From assembly GCA_002310035.1 (NCBI GenBank), contig DBYC01000002.1, forward strand, positions 1,195 to 41,927: DNA of 40,733 nt. Direction: 5' to 3'. This document shows, piece by piece, positions 22,452-30,858 of the stretch. The notes below the pieces were generated by a model. That model made no database searches. It worked only from the letters and a program-made list of their open reading frames with translations, and had not been told where the DNA came from. Numbering within the stretch: position 1 is the stretch's first letter; the number at the start of each line of letters is the position of its first letter. Position numbers and translations under genes: made by a program. The stretch is from a bacterium UBP6_UBA1196 (GTDB taxonomy: Bacteria; UBP6; UBA1177).

Positions 22452-24962
22452 TTATTCCCCTCTTCCTGCGTTGAATGCCGCGTAGTTGGCCGCTTTCGCA
22501 GCGTCTGTCGGTGAGAGTTTCATGAGCGCCTTGAGCCAGATCTCCTTTGGTATCGCCGAGAAAGGTTCGATCGAAGAAAGAAGTCCGAGCATCGCGATGT
22601 TCGCGGTTTTTCCTGATTTGTCACCGATTTTTGCAACAGTTTCAAGAACATCGGTCTCAATGACTTTGTAGCCTGCAAGAGCCTTTCTGATATCTTCGAT
22701 TTTCGGGTAATCCTCTTTTTTCATGTTTGCCGGAAGCGACTCGAACCTGTTCAGGATTATCGTTCCGTTCGGTTTCAGAAGGTCGAGAAAACCGTTGCAG
22801 AAAACTTCGGAAGTTTCCATTACGACAAGGACATCCGCGCTTTTTGGCGAAAGGATAGGGCTATAGACTTTGCCGCATGCGAAAGTTGAAATTACGCTGC
22901 CGCCAAGCTGTGCCATGCCGTGAGTGTCGCCTTTGACGATGCCTGTTTCGCCGTATGGCGTGTGGAGCGCGATCTCGCTCAGCACTTTGCCGAAGAAAAG
23001 GTTGCCCTGTCCGCCGATTCCGCGGATCGCGATGCGGATCGATTCGGGGAGAAGCTCTTTTGCGACGCTTACTTCGGGAATTTCGGCCGGAACTGAAACA
23101 GGATTTTCAGTTTTAGCCTTCTTTTCGGTCTCTTCTATCGGAACGATCGCTCCGAACGGGCATCTCTGCATGCAGATCTGCTTGTTTCCGCCACAGTCGA
23201 TGCACATGTTCGTGAAGGCAGGACCGTTTTCCTTGTCGAATTTTATGCCGGGGCAGACATTGCATCTTCCGCATTTTTTGCATTTTCCGGCATCGATTTT
23301 TATCGTTCTTTTCTTTTTCGATTTGTCCATGATCTGCTGGCACGGCCCTTCGATGACAAGGTTTGTGAATTTGCCGGCTTCTGCGTCGTCAAGAGCCTTT
23401 TCGAGAGCTTTTTCGATTCCTGCAAGATCGTATGCGTTGACAGCGACTACATCGCATTTTTCAGCTGCTATCGCCTCTTTGAGCCTGAATTTGTTGGGAA
23501 CTCCGGCGAGGTTCGCGTAGCTTGTCGGCGCCGGCTGGCCGCCTGTCATAGCCGTTACGCTGTTGTCAAGGACGATTTTGACGCCGGGAACATTTCTGAA
23601 AACGCCGTTTCTTGTCGCGTCGATACCGCTGTGGCATTCGCACGAATCGCCGATCACGCTGACGACTTTTGAAGCCATTTCAGGCCTGCTAAGGCAGAAA
23701 CCCTGTCTCATCGCGTCGCTTCCGCCCATGCAGAGGACGGTGTCGATCCCTTTGTTGATGAAAAGGAGGGTAGAGCATCCGATTTCGCCGAAACCTGCGA
23801 AAAGTTTGCCTTTCTTTCTGAGATTTTCAGCCGAAAGGGCGTATCCGCGGAACGGGCATCCGGGGCAGATCGAAGGCGGTCTGACGAGCGGTTTGATCGC
23901 CGGAACGGTCGATTCCTTGTGCGCTTTGATCTCGACAAAATCTTTGAGGAAATCGATGACATCCTGCGGAGTCCAGTCGGTAAGGACCGAATATTCGGGT
24001 TTGCCGGTGACTGCGATCCCTGCCGCTTCGATTTTTTCCTGCAGGAATCTGTCGCCGTCTTCGAAAACGAAAAGTTTCCCTTTGATTTTTGAGGCGAATT
24101 CGCGGATCCTCTTTACCGGAACGGGGTTTGCGATCGACATCGAAAGTATCGACGGGTTGAGGCCGGCATTGAGAAGAGCCTCTTTGACGATGATCTCGCT
24201 TTCGCCGACAACGACGATCCCGAAGTCGTCCGTGCCCTTCGTTTCGGTTATGAAATCCTTATTGTTTTCGACAAATTCAAGGACCTGAGGGATCCTGTGA
24301 GTCGTCGCTTCGTTGTAGTTTTTCCTTGCGATTCCGGGCATGAGCATCCACTTCGAAAGGTCTGATGGAACTGGAAGCGGCTCGATCTTACGCGGCTCTC
24401 TTGTTACGACGAGACCTTCGCTGTGTGCCAGAATACCGCTAGCCAAAATGCATACCTGTGTTTTGAACATACGCGAAAGATCTGCTGCGATGAAAGCCAT
24501 GTCGTAAAGTTCCTGATGATTTCTCGGCTCGAGAACGGGAATCCTTGCCGCGCTCAGGAAATATCTCGCATCGATCACGTGCTGAGTGCTTGACGGAACA
24601 TAGTCGGTCGCTGCGTAAACTACGAAAGCACCCATCTGGCCGGTGTAGAAAGCCGAAGTCGTGATCGTGTCGGCAGCCTGGAAAAGTCCGGGGATCTTCA
24701 TCGTGACGACGCTGTCCATACCTGCAACTGCGTGACCGATTGTTACTGCGGTCGCATTTGCCTCGTTTACGCTCCAGCCGACAGTCATTCTGTCCTGAAC
24801 ATACTTCAAGTTTTTATCGATAACTTCGGTGCTGGGGGTTCCCGGATAACCGTCAGCCGCGTGATAGCCTGCATGAACGACACCGAGAGCGAAAGCGCTG
24901 TTGCCCTGAACAATAAGCCTTGAACCGGCAGGCGAATCGACGAGTTTCAAAAAATCAGCCAT
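22452..24962 (-). CDS. iorAB: Indolepyruvate:ferredoxin oxidoreductase, alpha and beta subunits fused
   Basis: An 836-residue protein. Residues 1-~615 are IorA: the pyrimidine-binding part with the GYPGTPSTEVID motif, the TPP-binding part with GDSCECHSGID and LDNSVTAMTGG, and two [4Fe-4S] sites with CKKCGRCNVC and CIDCGGNKQICMQRCP. After a Pro/Glu/Val-rich linker (~615-640), residues 641-836 are IorB, starting IRIAIRGIGGQGNLFFGK, with GDTHGMAQLGGSV. It oxidises indolepyruvate and other aryl-2-oxoacids to acyl-CoA with ferredoxin in amino-acid fermentation. IorA and IorB are usually separate proteins. I start at ATG 24962, preceded by AGGAG at six bases; a TTG one codon earlier is not needed. 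Confidence 0.93.
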   Translation of the reverse strand: MADFLKLVDSPAGSRLIVQGNSAFALGVVHAGYHAADGYPGTPSTEVIDKNLKYVQDRMTVGWSVNEANATAVTIGHAVAGMDSVVTMKIPGLFQAADTITTSAFYTGQMGAFVVYAATDYVPSSTQHVIDARYFLSAARIPVLEPRNHQELYDMAFIAADLSRMFKTQVCILASGILAHSEGLVVTREPRKIEPLPVPSDLSKWMLMPGIARKNYNEATTHRIPQVLEFVENNKDFITETKGTDDFGIVVVGESEIIVKEALLNAGLNPSILSMSIANPVPVKRIREFASKIKGKLFVFEDGDRFLQEKIEAAGIAVTGKPEYSVLTDWTPQDVIDFLKDFVEIKAHKESTVPAIKPLVRPPSICPGCPFRGYALSAENLRKKGKLFAGFGEIGCSTLLFINKGIDTVLCMGGSDAMRQGFCLSRPEMASKVVSVIGDSCECHSGIDATRNGVFRNVPGVKIVLDNSVTAMTGGQPAPTSYANLAGVPNKFRLKEAIAAEKCDVVAVNAYDLAGIEKALEKALDDAEAGKFTNLVIEGPCQQIMDKSKKKRTIKIDAGKCKKCGRCNVCPGIKFDKENGPAFTNMCIDCGGNKQICMQRCPFGAIVPIEETEKKAKTENPVSVPAEIPEVSVAKELLPESIRIAIRGIGGQGNLFFGKVLSEIALHTPYGETGIVKGDTHGMAQLGGSVISTFACGKVYSPILSPKSADVLVVMETSEVFCNGFLDLLKPNGTIILNRFESLPANMKKEDYPKIEDIRKALAGYKVIETDVLETVAKIGDKSGKTANIAMLGLLSSIEPFSAIPKEIWLKALMKLSPTDAAKAANYAAFNAGRGE

Positions 24963-25009
24963 CAAAATCTCCTTTATTTACAACAATAATAATAAACAAA
25001 AAGCCGCTG

Positions 25010-25037
25010 ATTATAGCGAAAATATCGAAAGTGGCAA
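25010..25037 (-). promoter_or_regulatory. Promoter of the iorAB operon
   Basis: On the minus strand TTGCCA (25032-25037) and TATAAT (25010-25015) are 16 bases apart, a near-consensus sigma-70 promoter. Transcript start would be near 25003, ~40 nt before the ATG. Confidence 0.65.
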
Positions 25038-25064
25038 ATTTGACGCCTGTAATGTAAAAAATCT

Positions 25065-25092
25065 TTGCACTTTTTTCATAAATCCTTAAAAT
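25065..25092 (+). promoter_or_regulatory. Promoter of the slyD operon
   Basis: TTGCAC (25065-25070) and TAAAAT (25087-25092) are 16 bases apart. The leader of ~50 nt contains GAGATTTATCTC, a short dyad, before the Shine-Dalgarno GGAGGAG. Confidence 0.55.
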
Positions 25093-25145
25093 ATCGCGAT
25101 TTTGAGATTTATCTCGATTTTATAAATACTTCGGAGGAGAAAAAA

Positions 25146-25694
25146 ATGGCAGTTCAGAAAGGCGACAAAGTGGCGATTCACTACATCGGCCGCTTGGAAA
25201 ACGGAAAGGAATTCGACAATTCCTATGAAAACGGTGAACCGATAAAATTCGAAGTCGGCGGCGGAATGGTCATTCCCGGCTTTGAAGACGGTGTTATCGG
25301 AATGGAGATCGGCGACAAGAAAACGATAGTCATCCCGCCGGAGCAGGCTTACGGCGAAAGGGACGAGCGTTACGTCTTCGATGTCCAGAAGTCCGAATTT
25401 CCTAAGGATGCCGACATTCACGAAGGGGCGATTTTCCAGATGCAGAGCGACCAGGGAGAGATAATTCCCGTTGTCGTCGACAGGATCGAAGGCGAAACGG
25501 TTTATCTTGACGCAAATCATCCTCTTGCGGGCAAAACCCTTACTTTCGAGATGGAACTTGTCGCGACAGGCGTCGAGATCCCTCATCATCACTGCGGATG
25601 CGGCTGCGAAGAGTGCGGCGATTACGACTGTGACTGTGACGATCACGAATGCGGCGATCACGACTGTGACTGCGGCTGCGGACATCACCACTAA
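25146..25694 (+). CDS. slyD: FKBP-type peptidyl-prolyl isomerase, SlyD-like, with metal-binding tail
   Basis: A 182-residue protein. Residues ~5-140 are the SlyD arrangement: an FKBP domain (HYIGRLENGKEFDNSYE, GGMVIPGFEDGVIGMEIGDK) with the inserted chaperone flap (~70-130) and GKTLTFEMELV closing strand. The tail from ~146 is rich in His, Cys and Asp (HHHCGCGCEECG, CDCDDHECGD, CGCGHHH), a nickel/zinc-binding extension as in E. coli SlyD. It is a folding chaperone and prolyl isomerase that supplies nickel, for example in hydrogenase maturation. I chose ATG 25146 because of GGAGGAG and the family start; a longer frame begins at 25065 within the promoter. First gene of the plus-strand operon. 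Confidence 0.93.
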   Translation: MAVQKGDKVAIHYIGRLENGKEFDNSYENGEPIKFEVGGGMVIPGFEDGVIGMEIGDKKTIVIPPEQAYGERDERYVFDVQKSEFPKDADIHEGAIFQMQSDQGEIIPVVVDRIEGETVYLDANHPLAGKTLTFEMELVATGVEIPHHHCGCGCEECGDYDCDCDDHECGDHDCDCGCGHHH

Positions 25695-25717
25695 CTTATT
25701 CTGATTGGAGGTTTTAT

Positions 25718-27310
25718 ATGCTGGCATCTGTTTTAGCCTATCTTCTTCTGGCTGCAGGCGTAATAATCGCCGGATTTATTGTCTGGAAATATGTCAAGGA
25801 CCTGCACGAGTCGCCGCGCGACATGTGGATCCTTTTCGGATACATGGTCATTCAGTATATCGCCTATGCCGCGATGAACCCGGTACTCACTCTGTGGCTT
25901 TCGGCTGACTGCGGTCTAAGTGACCAGATGGCCGGGAACGTCATTATGATCTGGTCGATCCTGCTTTCCTGCATCGGCATGGTCGCAGGTGCGCTCGTCG
26001 ATACGATCGGAGTCAGGAAAGTCATGTTCCTCAGCGTTTCTTTCCTCTTCATTTCACGGCTTGCGATGACTTTCATTACCAATCCGGTAGTCGTTTTCAT
26101 CGTCGGATTCGTTCCGTTCGCGCTCGGTTTTGCCCTTGTTTCGCCCGTTATTTCGGTTTCGATCAAAAGATACACGACAAAAGAGGGTGCGGCGCTCGGA
26201 TTCAGTCTTTTCTATGTCATTATGAACGCGGCCTACGCTGTCGGCGGATGGCTTATCGACTTTGTCCGCGATACGTTTGCCGAGAGAGATGCTGCCGGCA
26301 AAATCATTAATGAAAACGCTGGTATAGATCTTTTCGGGATCCATTTTTCAAGCTATCAGATGCTGTTTATGATTGCTGTCGCACTTACAGTCATCGGTGC
26401 TGCGGTAATCGTTTTCATCCGTGACGGGATCGAAGTGGTCGAAGAGGCCGACGAATCGGGCAAAACGGCTGCGAAAATCGTCAAAAAGCCGGTCGAGCAT
26501 CACGGAAGCGGCATTCAGGCTGTCAAAGGCGCAGCGGTTTCGATGGGTCAGAAGATCGGAAACGCGGTCAAGGAAAATTACTTCTGGATTTTCATCGGCA
26601 TCCTGACGATCACTCTTTTTGTCCGTTTCGTTTTCTTCCATCTTCACTACACTTTCCCGAAATACGGGATCAGAGTCCTCGGCGAAGGTGCGAAAATCGG
26701 TTCGATCTACGGCGTTCTCAACCCCGTTCTGATCATTTATCTCACCCCGCTTGTAGGCGTCTTCACCAAAAAGACGAAATCATACAAAATGCTTGTCATC
26801 GGCTCGCTCGTTTCGGCTGCAAGCTGCTTTATAGCAGTCCTTCCGGGAACGATGTTCTCTTTCCTCAACGATTCGGTCCTGAGCGAGATCATCTTCATCA
26901 AGTGGCTAGGAATTGCAAAGGATATGAACGGACTTCAGGAATTTTTCGTGCAGAATCCTCTTTCGATGCAGTACTGGTCGCTGATTTTCTTCTTCATCAT
27001 TTTTACTATCGGCGAATCGATCTGGTCACCGAGACTTATGCAGTTCACGGCGGAAATCGCGCCGAAAGGAAAAGAGGGGACTTACATTTCGCTTTCGGTC
27101 CTTCCTTTCTTCTTCGCTAAGTTCTTTGTTGCTCCGCTTTCGGGCTGGCTCGTAGGCACATATGTTCCGCTTGACGAAGCAGGTAAGATCGCTTCGGCAT
27201 ATCCTAACCACCACATGGTTTGGGTCATCATCGGCGGAATGGCGCTTGTCACCCCGCTCGGACTTATGATTTTGAGACCTTTCTTCAAAAAGCACATAAA
27301 AGAGGCTTAA
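25718..27310 (+). CDS. Major facilitator superfamily transporter
   Basis: A 530-residue polytopic protein with ~12 hydrophobic helices. The loop after the second/third helices holds GALVDTIGVRKVMF, a form of MFS motif A. A ~70-residue central loop (with GIEVVEEADESGK) separates two halves. The substrate cannot be inferred; the family includes sugar, peptide and drug carriers. It begins 23 bases after slyD with GGAGGTTTTAT before the ATG and precedes the response regulator by 4 bases. Confidence 0.85.
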   Translation: MLASVLAYLLLAAGVIIAGFIVWKYVKDLHESPRDMWILFGYMVIQYIAYAAMNPVLTLWLSADCGLSDQMAGNVIMIWSILLSCIGMVAGALVDTIGVRKVMFLSVSFLFISRLAMTFITNPVVVFIVGFVPFALGFALVSPVISVSIKRYTTKEGAALGFSLFYVIMNAAYAVGGWLIDFVRDTFAERDAAGKIINENAGIDLFGIHFSSYQMLFMIAVALTVIGAAVIVFIRDGIEVVEEADESGKTAAKIVKKPVEHHGSGIQAVKGAAVSMGQKIGNAVKENYFWIFIGILTITLFVRFVFFHLHYTFPKYGIRVLGEGAKIGSIYGVLNPVLIIYLTPLVGVFTKKTKSYKMLVIGSLVSAASCFIAVLPGTMFSFLNDSVLSEIIFIKWLGIAKDMNGLQEFFVQNPLSMQYWSLIFFFIIFTIGESIWSPRLMQFTAEIAPKGKEGTYISLSVLPFFFAKFFVAPLSGWLVGTYVPLDEAGKIASAYPNHHMVWVIIGGMALVTPLGLMILRPFFKKHIKEA

Positions 27311-27314
27311 GTTT

Positions 27315-28676
27315 ATGAACCGGATCGCTCTTGTAATCGACGACGAAAAACCGATTTTAGACTCGCTTAAATTTGTTCTCGGCAATTCCGGCTACACTGT
27401 AATGACAGCGCAGTCTGCAACTGAAGCACTTAAAATCATTAAGGAATTGGAGCATGAACTTTCGGTTATCGTCACAGATCTTTCGCTTCCCGGCGGTTAT
27501 GACGGTTTTGACATAATCGAAGCGGTCAAGGATCTGGAAACAAAAATTCCGATAATCATGATCACTGCTTACGGCAACATCGAAAATGCCGTAAAGGCGA
27601 TGCAGATCGGCGCTTTCACGTTTCTGACGAAGCCTATCGACACAAAAGTTCTTCTCCAGCAGATGAAAAAAGCGGTCGAACTGTGCGACATCATGAAGGA
27701 AAACGTCCGCTTGAAAAAGGAAAACCTCGATATAGCGGCGGACAAATACCGCATCGTTTTCCAGAGCGAGGCGATGGAAAAACTGCTGAAAAAGGCCTCT
27801 GAAATCGCGAAAACCGATGCGACGGTGCTGATCACGGGCGAGAGCGGAACTGGAAAAGAGTTCATCGCACACTACATTCTGCGTGAAAGCAACCGCGTCG
27901 GTGCGCCGTTTGTCCCTTTTAATGCCGCTGCGGTCAACGAATCGCTGATGGAATCGGAGCTTTTCGGCTATATCAAAGGTGCTTTCACCGGCGCTGACAA
28001 AAATTCGCCCGGATACATCGGAGCTGCGGAAGGAGGCACGCTTTTCATCGACGAAATCGGTGACATGCCGCTTTCTTTGCAGACAAAACTGCTCCGTTTC
28101 CTTGAATCAAGGGAATACACGCCGGTCGGCCGTTCGACTCCGCTCCACGCAAATGTCAGAATAATCGCGGCGACGAACAAAAACCTTGAAAAAGAGGCCG
28201 AAAAAGGGAATTTCAGAAAAGATCTTTACTACCGTCTGAGCACTTTCATTCTGCATATTCCGTCTCTCAGGGAACGCCGTGAGGATATTCCGCTTCTCAT
28301 CAATCATTTCGTTGAAAAAGCATCGCGTGAATTTAAGAAGGAGGCCGTCTATCCGAATCAGGAAAGCGTGAAAGAACTTGTAAAAAGAGACTGGAACGGC
28401 AATGTCAGAGAGCTTGAAAACTATGTAAGGCGGTTCATTCTGATGGGGTCTGCGGTCGCGGCAGATGACGACGATGCGGCTCAGAACAGCGCTAATTCCG
28501 GCAATGCCGCGGTGCTTTCCTTTAAGATCGGCGAAAAAACGATGGATGCAATCGAAACTGAAATGATAGAAGCCACTTTGAAGTTCACGAAAGGGGACAA
28601 AAATCTGGCGGCGAAACTTCTCGGAATTTCTCTTCGCACGCTTTACCGCAAACTTTCAAAAGAAGAAGATTTTTAA
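27315..28676 (+). CDS. Sigma-54-dependent response regulator (NtrC family)
   Basis: A 453-residue protein. A receiver domain (~3-120) has the acidic pair DD at 9-10, phosphorylatable D55 in VTDLSL and K106 in TFLTKP. The AAA+ domain (~145-370) has Walker A GESGTGKE (175-182), the sigma-54 contact loop GAFTGAD (222-228) and the Walker B FIDEIGD. The C-terminal Fis-type HTH is around LKFTKGDKNLAAKLLGISLR. All residues for phosphorylation, ATP hydrolysis and open-complex formation are present, so it activates sigma-54 promoters on signal. No histidine kinase lies in the window. It lies in one operon with the transporter and two GT-C proteins. Confidence 0.95.
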   Translation: MNRIALVIDDEKPILDSLKFVLGNSGYTVMTAQSATEALKIIKELEHELSVIVTDLSLPGGYDGFDIIEAVKDLETKIPIIMITAYGNIENAVKAMQIGAFTFLTKPIDTKVLLQQMKKAVELCDIMKENVRLKKENLDIAADKYRIVFQSEAMEKLLKKASEIAKTDATVLITGESGTGKEFIAHYILRESNRVGAPFVPFNAAAVNESLMESELFGYIKGAFTGADKNSPGYIGAAEGGTLFIDEIGDMPLSLQTKLLRFLESREYTPVGRSTPLHANVRIIAATNKNLEKEAEKGNFRKDLYYRLSTFILHIPSLRERREDIPLLINHFVEKASREFKKEAVYPNQESVKELVKRDWNGNVRELENYVRRFILMGSAVAADDDDAAQNSANSGNAAVLSFKIGEKTMDAIETEMIEATLKFTKGDKNLAAKLLGISLRTLYRKLSKEEDF

Positions 28677-28689
28677 TCACGAGGCAATT

Positions 28690-30858
28690 TTGAAGAAAAT
28701 ATCTGTTTTTATTGCTGTTTTTCTTTTTATGATTTTTTTTGTCTGGGCATTTGCCGGTAATTTCGGAACACTTTTTTTGTTCCATCTGCCGGTAATGGCG
28801 GTGCTTTTTATTGTTTCGTCGGTTGTTTTCGCGTTTGTTCCGGTTGAAAAACTTACCGCAATAATAAAAAAAACAGAGCCTTATCGGTTTTACATATTTC
28901 CTTTTTGCGCTTTTTTCTTTTCGCTTCTCGTATCGCACTTCATTTTCAGTGACCTGCCGCATGTTCCGGATGAGGTAAACTACAAATATCTGGCTGAAGC
29001 GATTCTTGACGGCAGGATAACGACTCCGCTCCATCCGCATTACGAATTTTTTCATATTTTATACACAAATCCGACAATTTCAGGGACTTACTCGATTTAT
29101 CAGATCGGTTTTTCTGTTTTTCTGGCTCCGTTCGTTTTTCTTAAAATTCCTTTTTTGTGCAATCCGCTTCTTACCGCTTTGTCGGTTTTTCTTATCGGGA
29201 AGATCGCGGAAGAGTTTTACGGAAAAACAGTCGCTTTCGTCACAATGGCGCTTGCCTCTTTTTCGATTTTCGTGATCCTTCTGGGGGGAAGCCTGATGGC
29301 GCACTCGTTTTGTGCGGCCTGCACGCTCGGAGCCTTTTATTCAGCGATGCTTTCTATTAAAAACTGCGGCGCTAAAAGGTTCGTTTATGCCGTAGTTTCG
29401 GCGCTTTCTGTTTCGTTTCTTATGTTCACCCGTCCGCAGAATGCACTTTTTGCGTTGATGTTTGTCCTTTTGTATCTGTTCGTTTTTATTGATAAAAAAT
29501 CGTTTTTTAAAATCGTTCCCGTTATGGGCGCAGTCATTTCTGTTTTTCTTCTTCTGCTGATTGCTTCCAACTATGCGGTAAGCGGAAAAATTACAGAATT
29601 TAAGCACGCAAAATATTGGAATATTGCGGAGCCTGAAGACGACTGTATGGGTTTGGGATTCGGAAAAGGATGCCGTTTCGGCACTTACTACGAGATGCCT
29701 GACGGCGGTCTGACTCCTTCTCTGGCATTCGAAATCACGCGGGAAAGGCTTAATTCCTTTGTTTCCAAATTTGCTTTCAGTCCGCTTGTGCTCATTTTTC
29801 TGATATTTGCCTTCCTGTTTGCCGAAGATAAGGTCGAATTTAAGAAAAAATTAATACTTCTAAGTGGTTACCTCGTATTTTTTGTTGCTTATTTTTTGTA
29901 TTACTATGCCGATGTCGGATACGGTGCGCGCTATTATTACGAATGTTCGTTTTTCCTTTTTCCGCTGATTGCAAAAGGGATCACGGTGACAGTGGAAAAA
30001 TCGGAGAGTATTTTTTCGAAGCCGTTTTTCAAAAACGCTCTCTTTGTTCCGGCGTTTCTCGCTTCCGCTCTGATTTTCCAGATTTTCTGGAGCCTGCCGT
30101 CAACTGTTTCATATTATTCGAAAGGTTCATGGGGGGCGGATCCGCTGCTCGCTGAGGCCCTGGCGGAGAAAAACATAAAAGAAGGAGTCGTTTTCATCAA
30201 TCCTGATTTTTTCTATGCGAACGGTGCAGTGCTTATGAATCTCCACAAAATCGATGAAAACAGGCTGATTTTCGCCCTCGATTTGGGGTATTCGGCAAAC
30301 CAGAATCTTATGGATTATTACAAAGGGAAAAAGTTTTATGTCGCGTTTTTCAGTGCGGACGAGGATAAAAAACCTGAAATCGTGGAGATAAACCGCGATC
30401 CGTCGATATCGTGGCTGACCGCTGAGGCCGAGCACAAAAGCTATCCGCTCGACGGTGCTCCCGATTACTGCAACAAATTCCCGCAATATCCTGATTTTGT
30501 TAATAAATATTCTGGCTTTTCTTTGCCGGAAGATATGCTGGCCGGGCGTGTTTTCTTTTTTTGCCGTTTTACAAAATCAGACCAGTTTTACACTTTCGGG
30601 CAGTATTTTGAGAAAGAAGGAAATTACAAAGTCCGGATCACATTTGCTGCGGCGCCTGAAAGCGGAAAATTTTATGTCGAAAGCGGAAATGCCGGTAAAA
30701 AAGTCGATTTCCGTTCGCAGAATCCGCGGCTTGAAACAGCTGAACTTGATCTGTTCTTCAAAAAGGGGATGAATTTTATTAAAATCACACCCGATTTCGA
30801 AGGGATGGAGAAAGTCTATTTTATTATTGATAAATTCGAGTTCCTGAAAAATGAATAA
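28690..30858 (+). CDS. GT-C fold membrane glycosyltransferase-like protein, paralog 1
   Basis: A 722-residue polytopic protein starting at TTG 28690 (GAGG five bases upstream). Several hydrophobic helices precede the outer loop PHVPDEVNY with the acidic pair D94/E95, the GT-C catalytic pattern, and ~10 further helices follow to ~residue 480. The last ~230 residues are soluble: a conserved PDYCN ... FCRF segment with two cysteines, then a beta-sandwich (QFYTFGQYFEKEGNYKVRI onward). It is the paralog of the next gene; the two overlap by 8 bases. Sugar and acceptor unknown. Confidence 0.82.
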   Translation: MKKISVFIAVFLFMIFFVWAFAGNFGTLFLFHLPVMAVLFIVSSVVFAFVPVEKLTAIIKKTEPYRFYIFPFCAFFFSLLVSHFIFSDLPHVPDEVNYKYLAEAILDGRITTPLHPHYEFFHILYTNPTISGTYSIYQIGFSVFLAPFVFLKIPFLCNPLLTALSVFLIGKIAEEFYGKTVAFVTMALASFSIFVILLGGSLMAHSFCAACTLGAFYSAMLSIKNCGAKRFVYAVVSALSVSFLMFTRPQNALFALMFVLLYLFVFIDKKSFFKIVPVMGAVISVFLLLLIASNYAVSGKITEFKHAKYWNIAEPEDDCMGLGFGKGCRFGTYYEMPDGGLTPSLAFEITRERLNSFVSKFAFSPLVLIFLIFAFLFAEDKVEFKKKLILLSGYLVFFVAYFLYYYADVGYGARYYYECSFFLFPLIAKGITVTVEKSESIFSKPFFKNALFVPAFLASALIFQIFWSLPSTVSYYSKGSWGADPLLAEALAEKNIKEGVVFINPDFFYANGAVLMNLHKIDENRLIFALDLGYSANQNLMDYYKGKKFYVAFFSADEDKKPEIVEINRDPSISWLTAEAEHKSYPLDGAPDYCNKFPQYPDFVNKYSGFSLPEDMLAGRVFFFCRFTKSDQFYTFGQYFEKEGNYKVRITFAAAPESGKFYVESGNAGKKVDFRSQNPRLETAELDLFFKKGMNFIKITPDFEGMEKVYFIIDKFEFLKNE

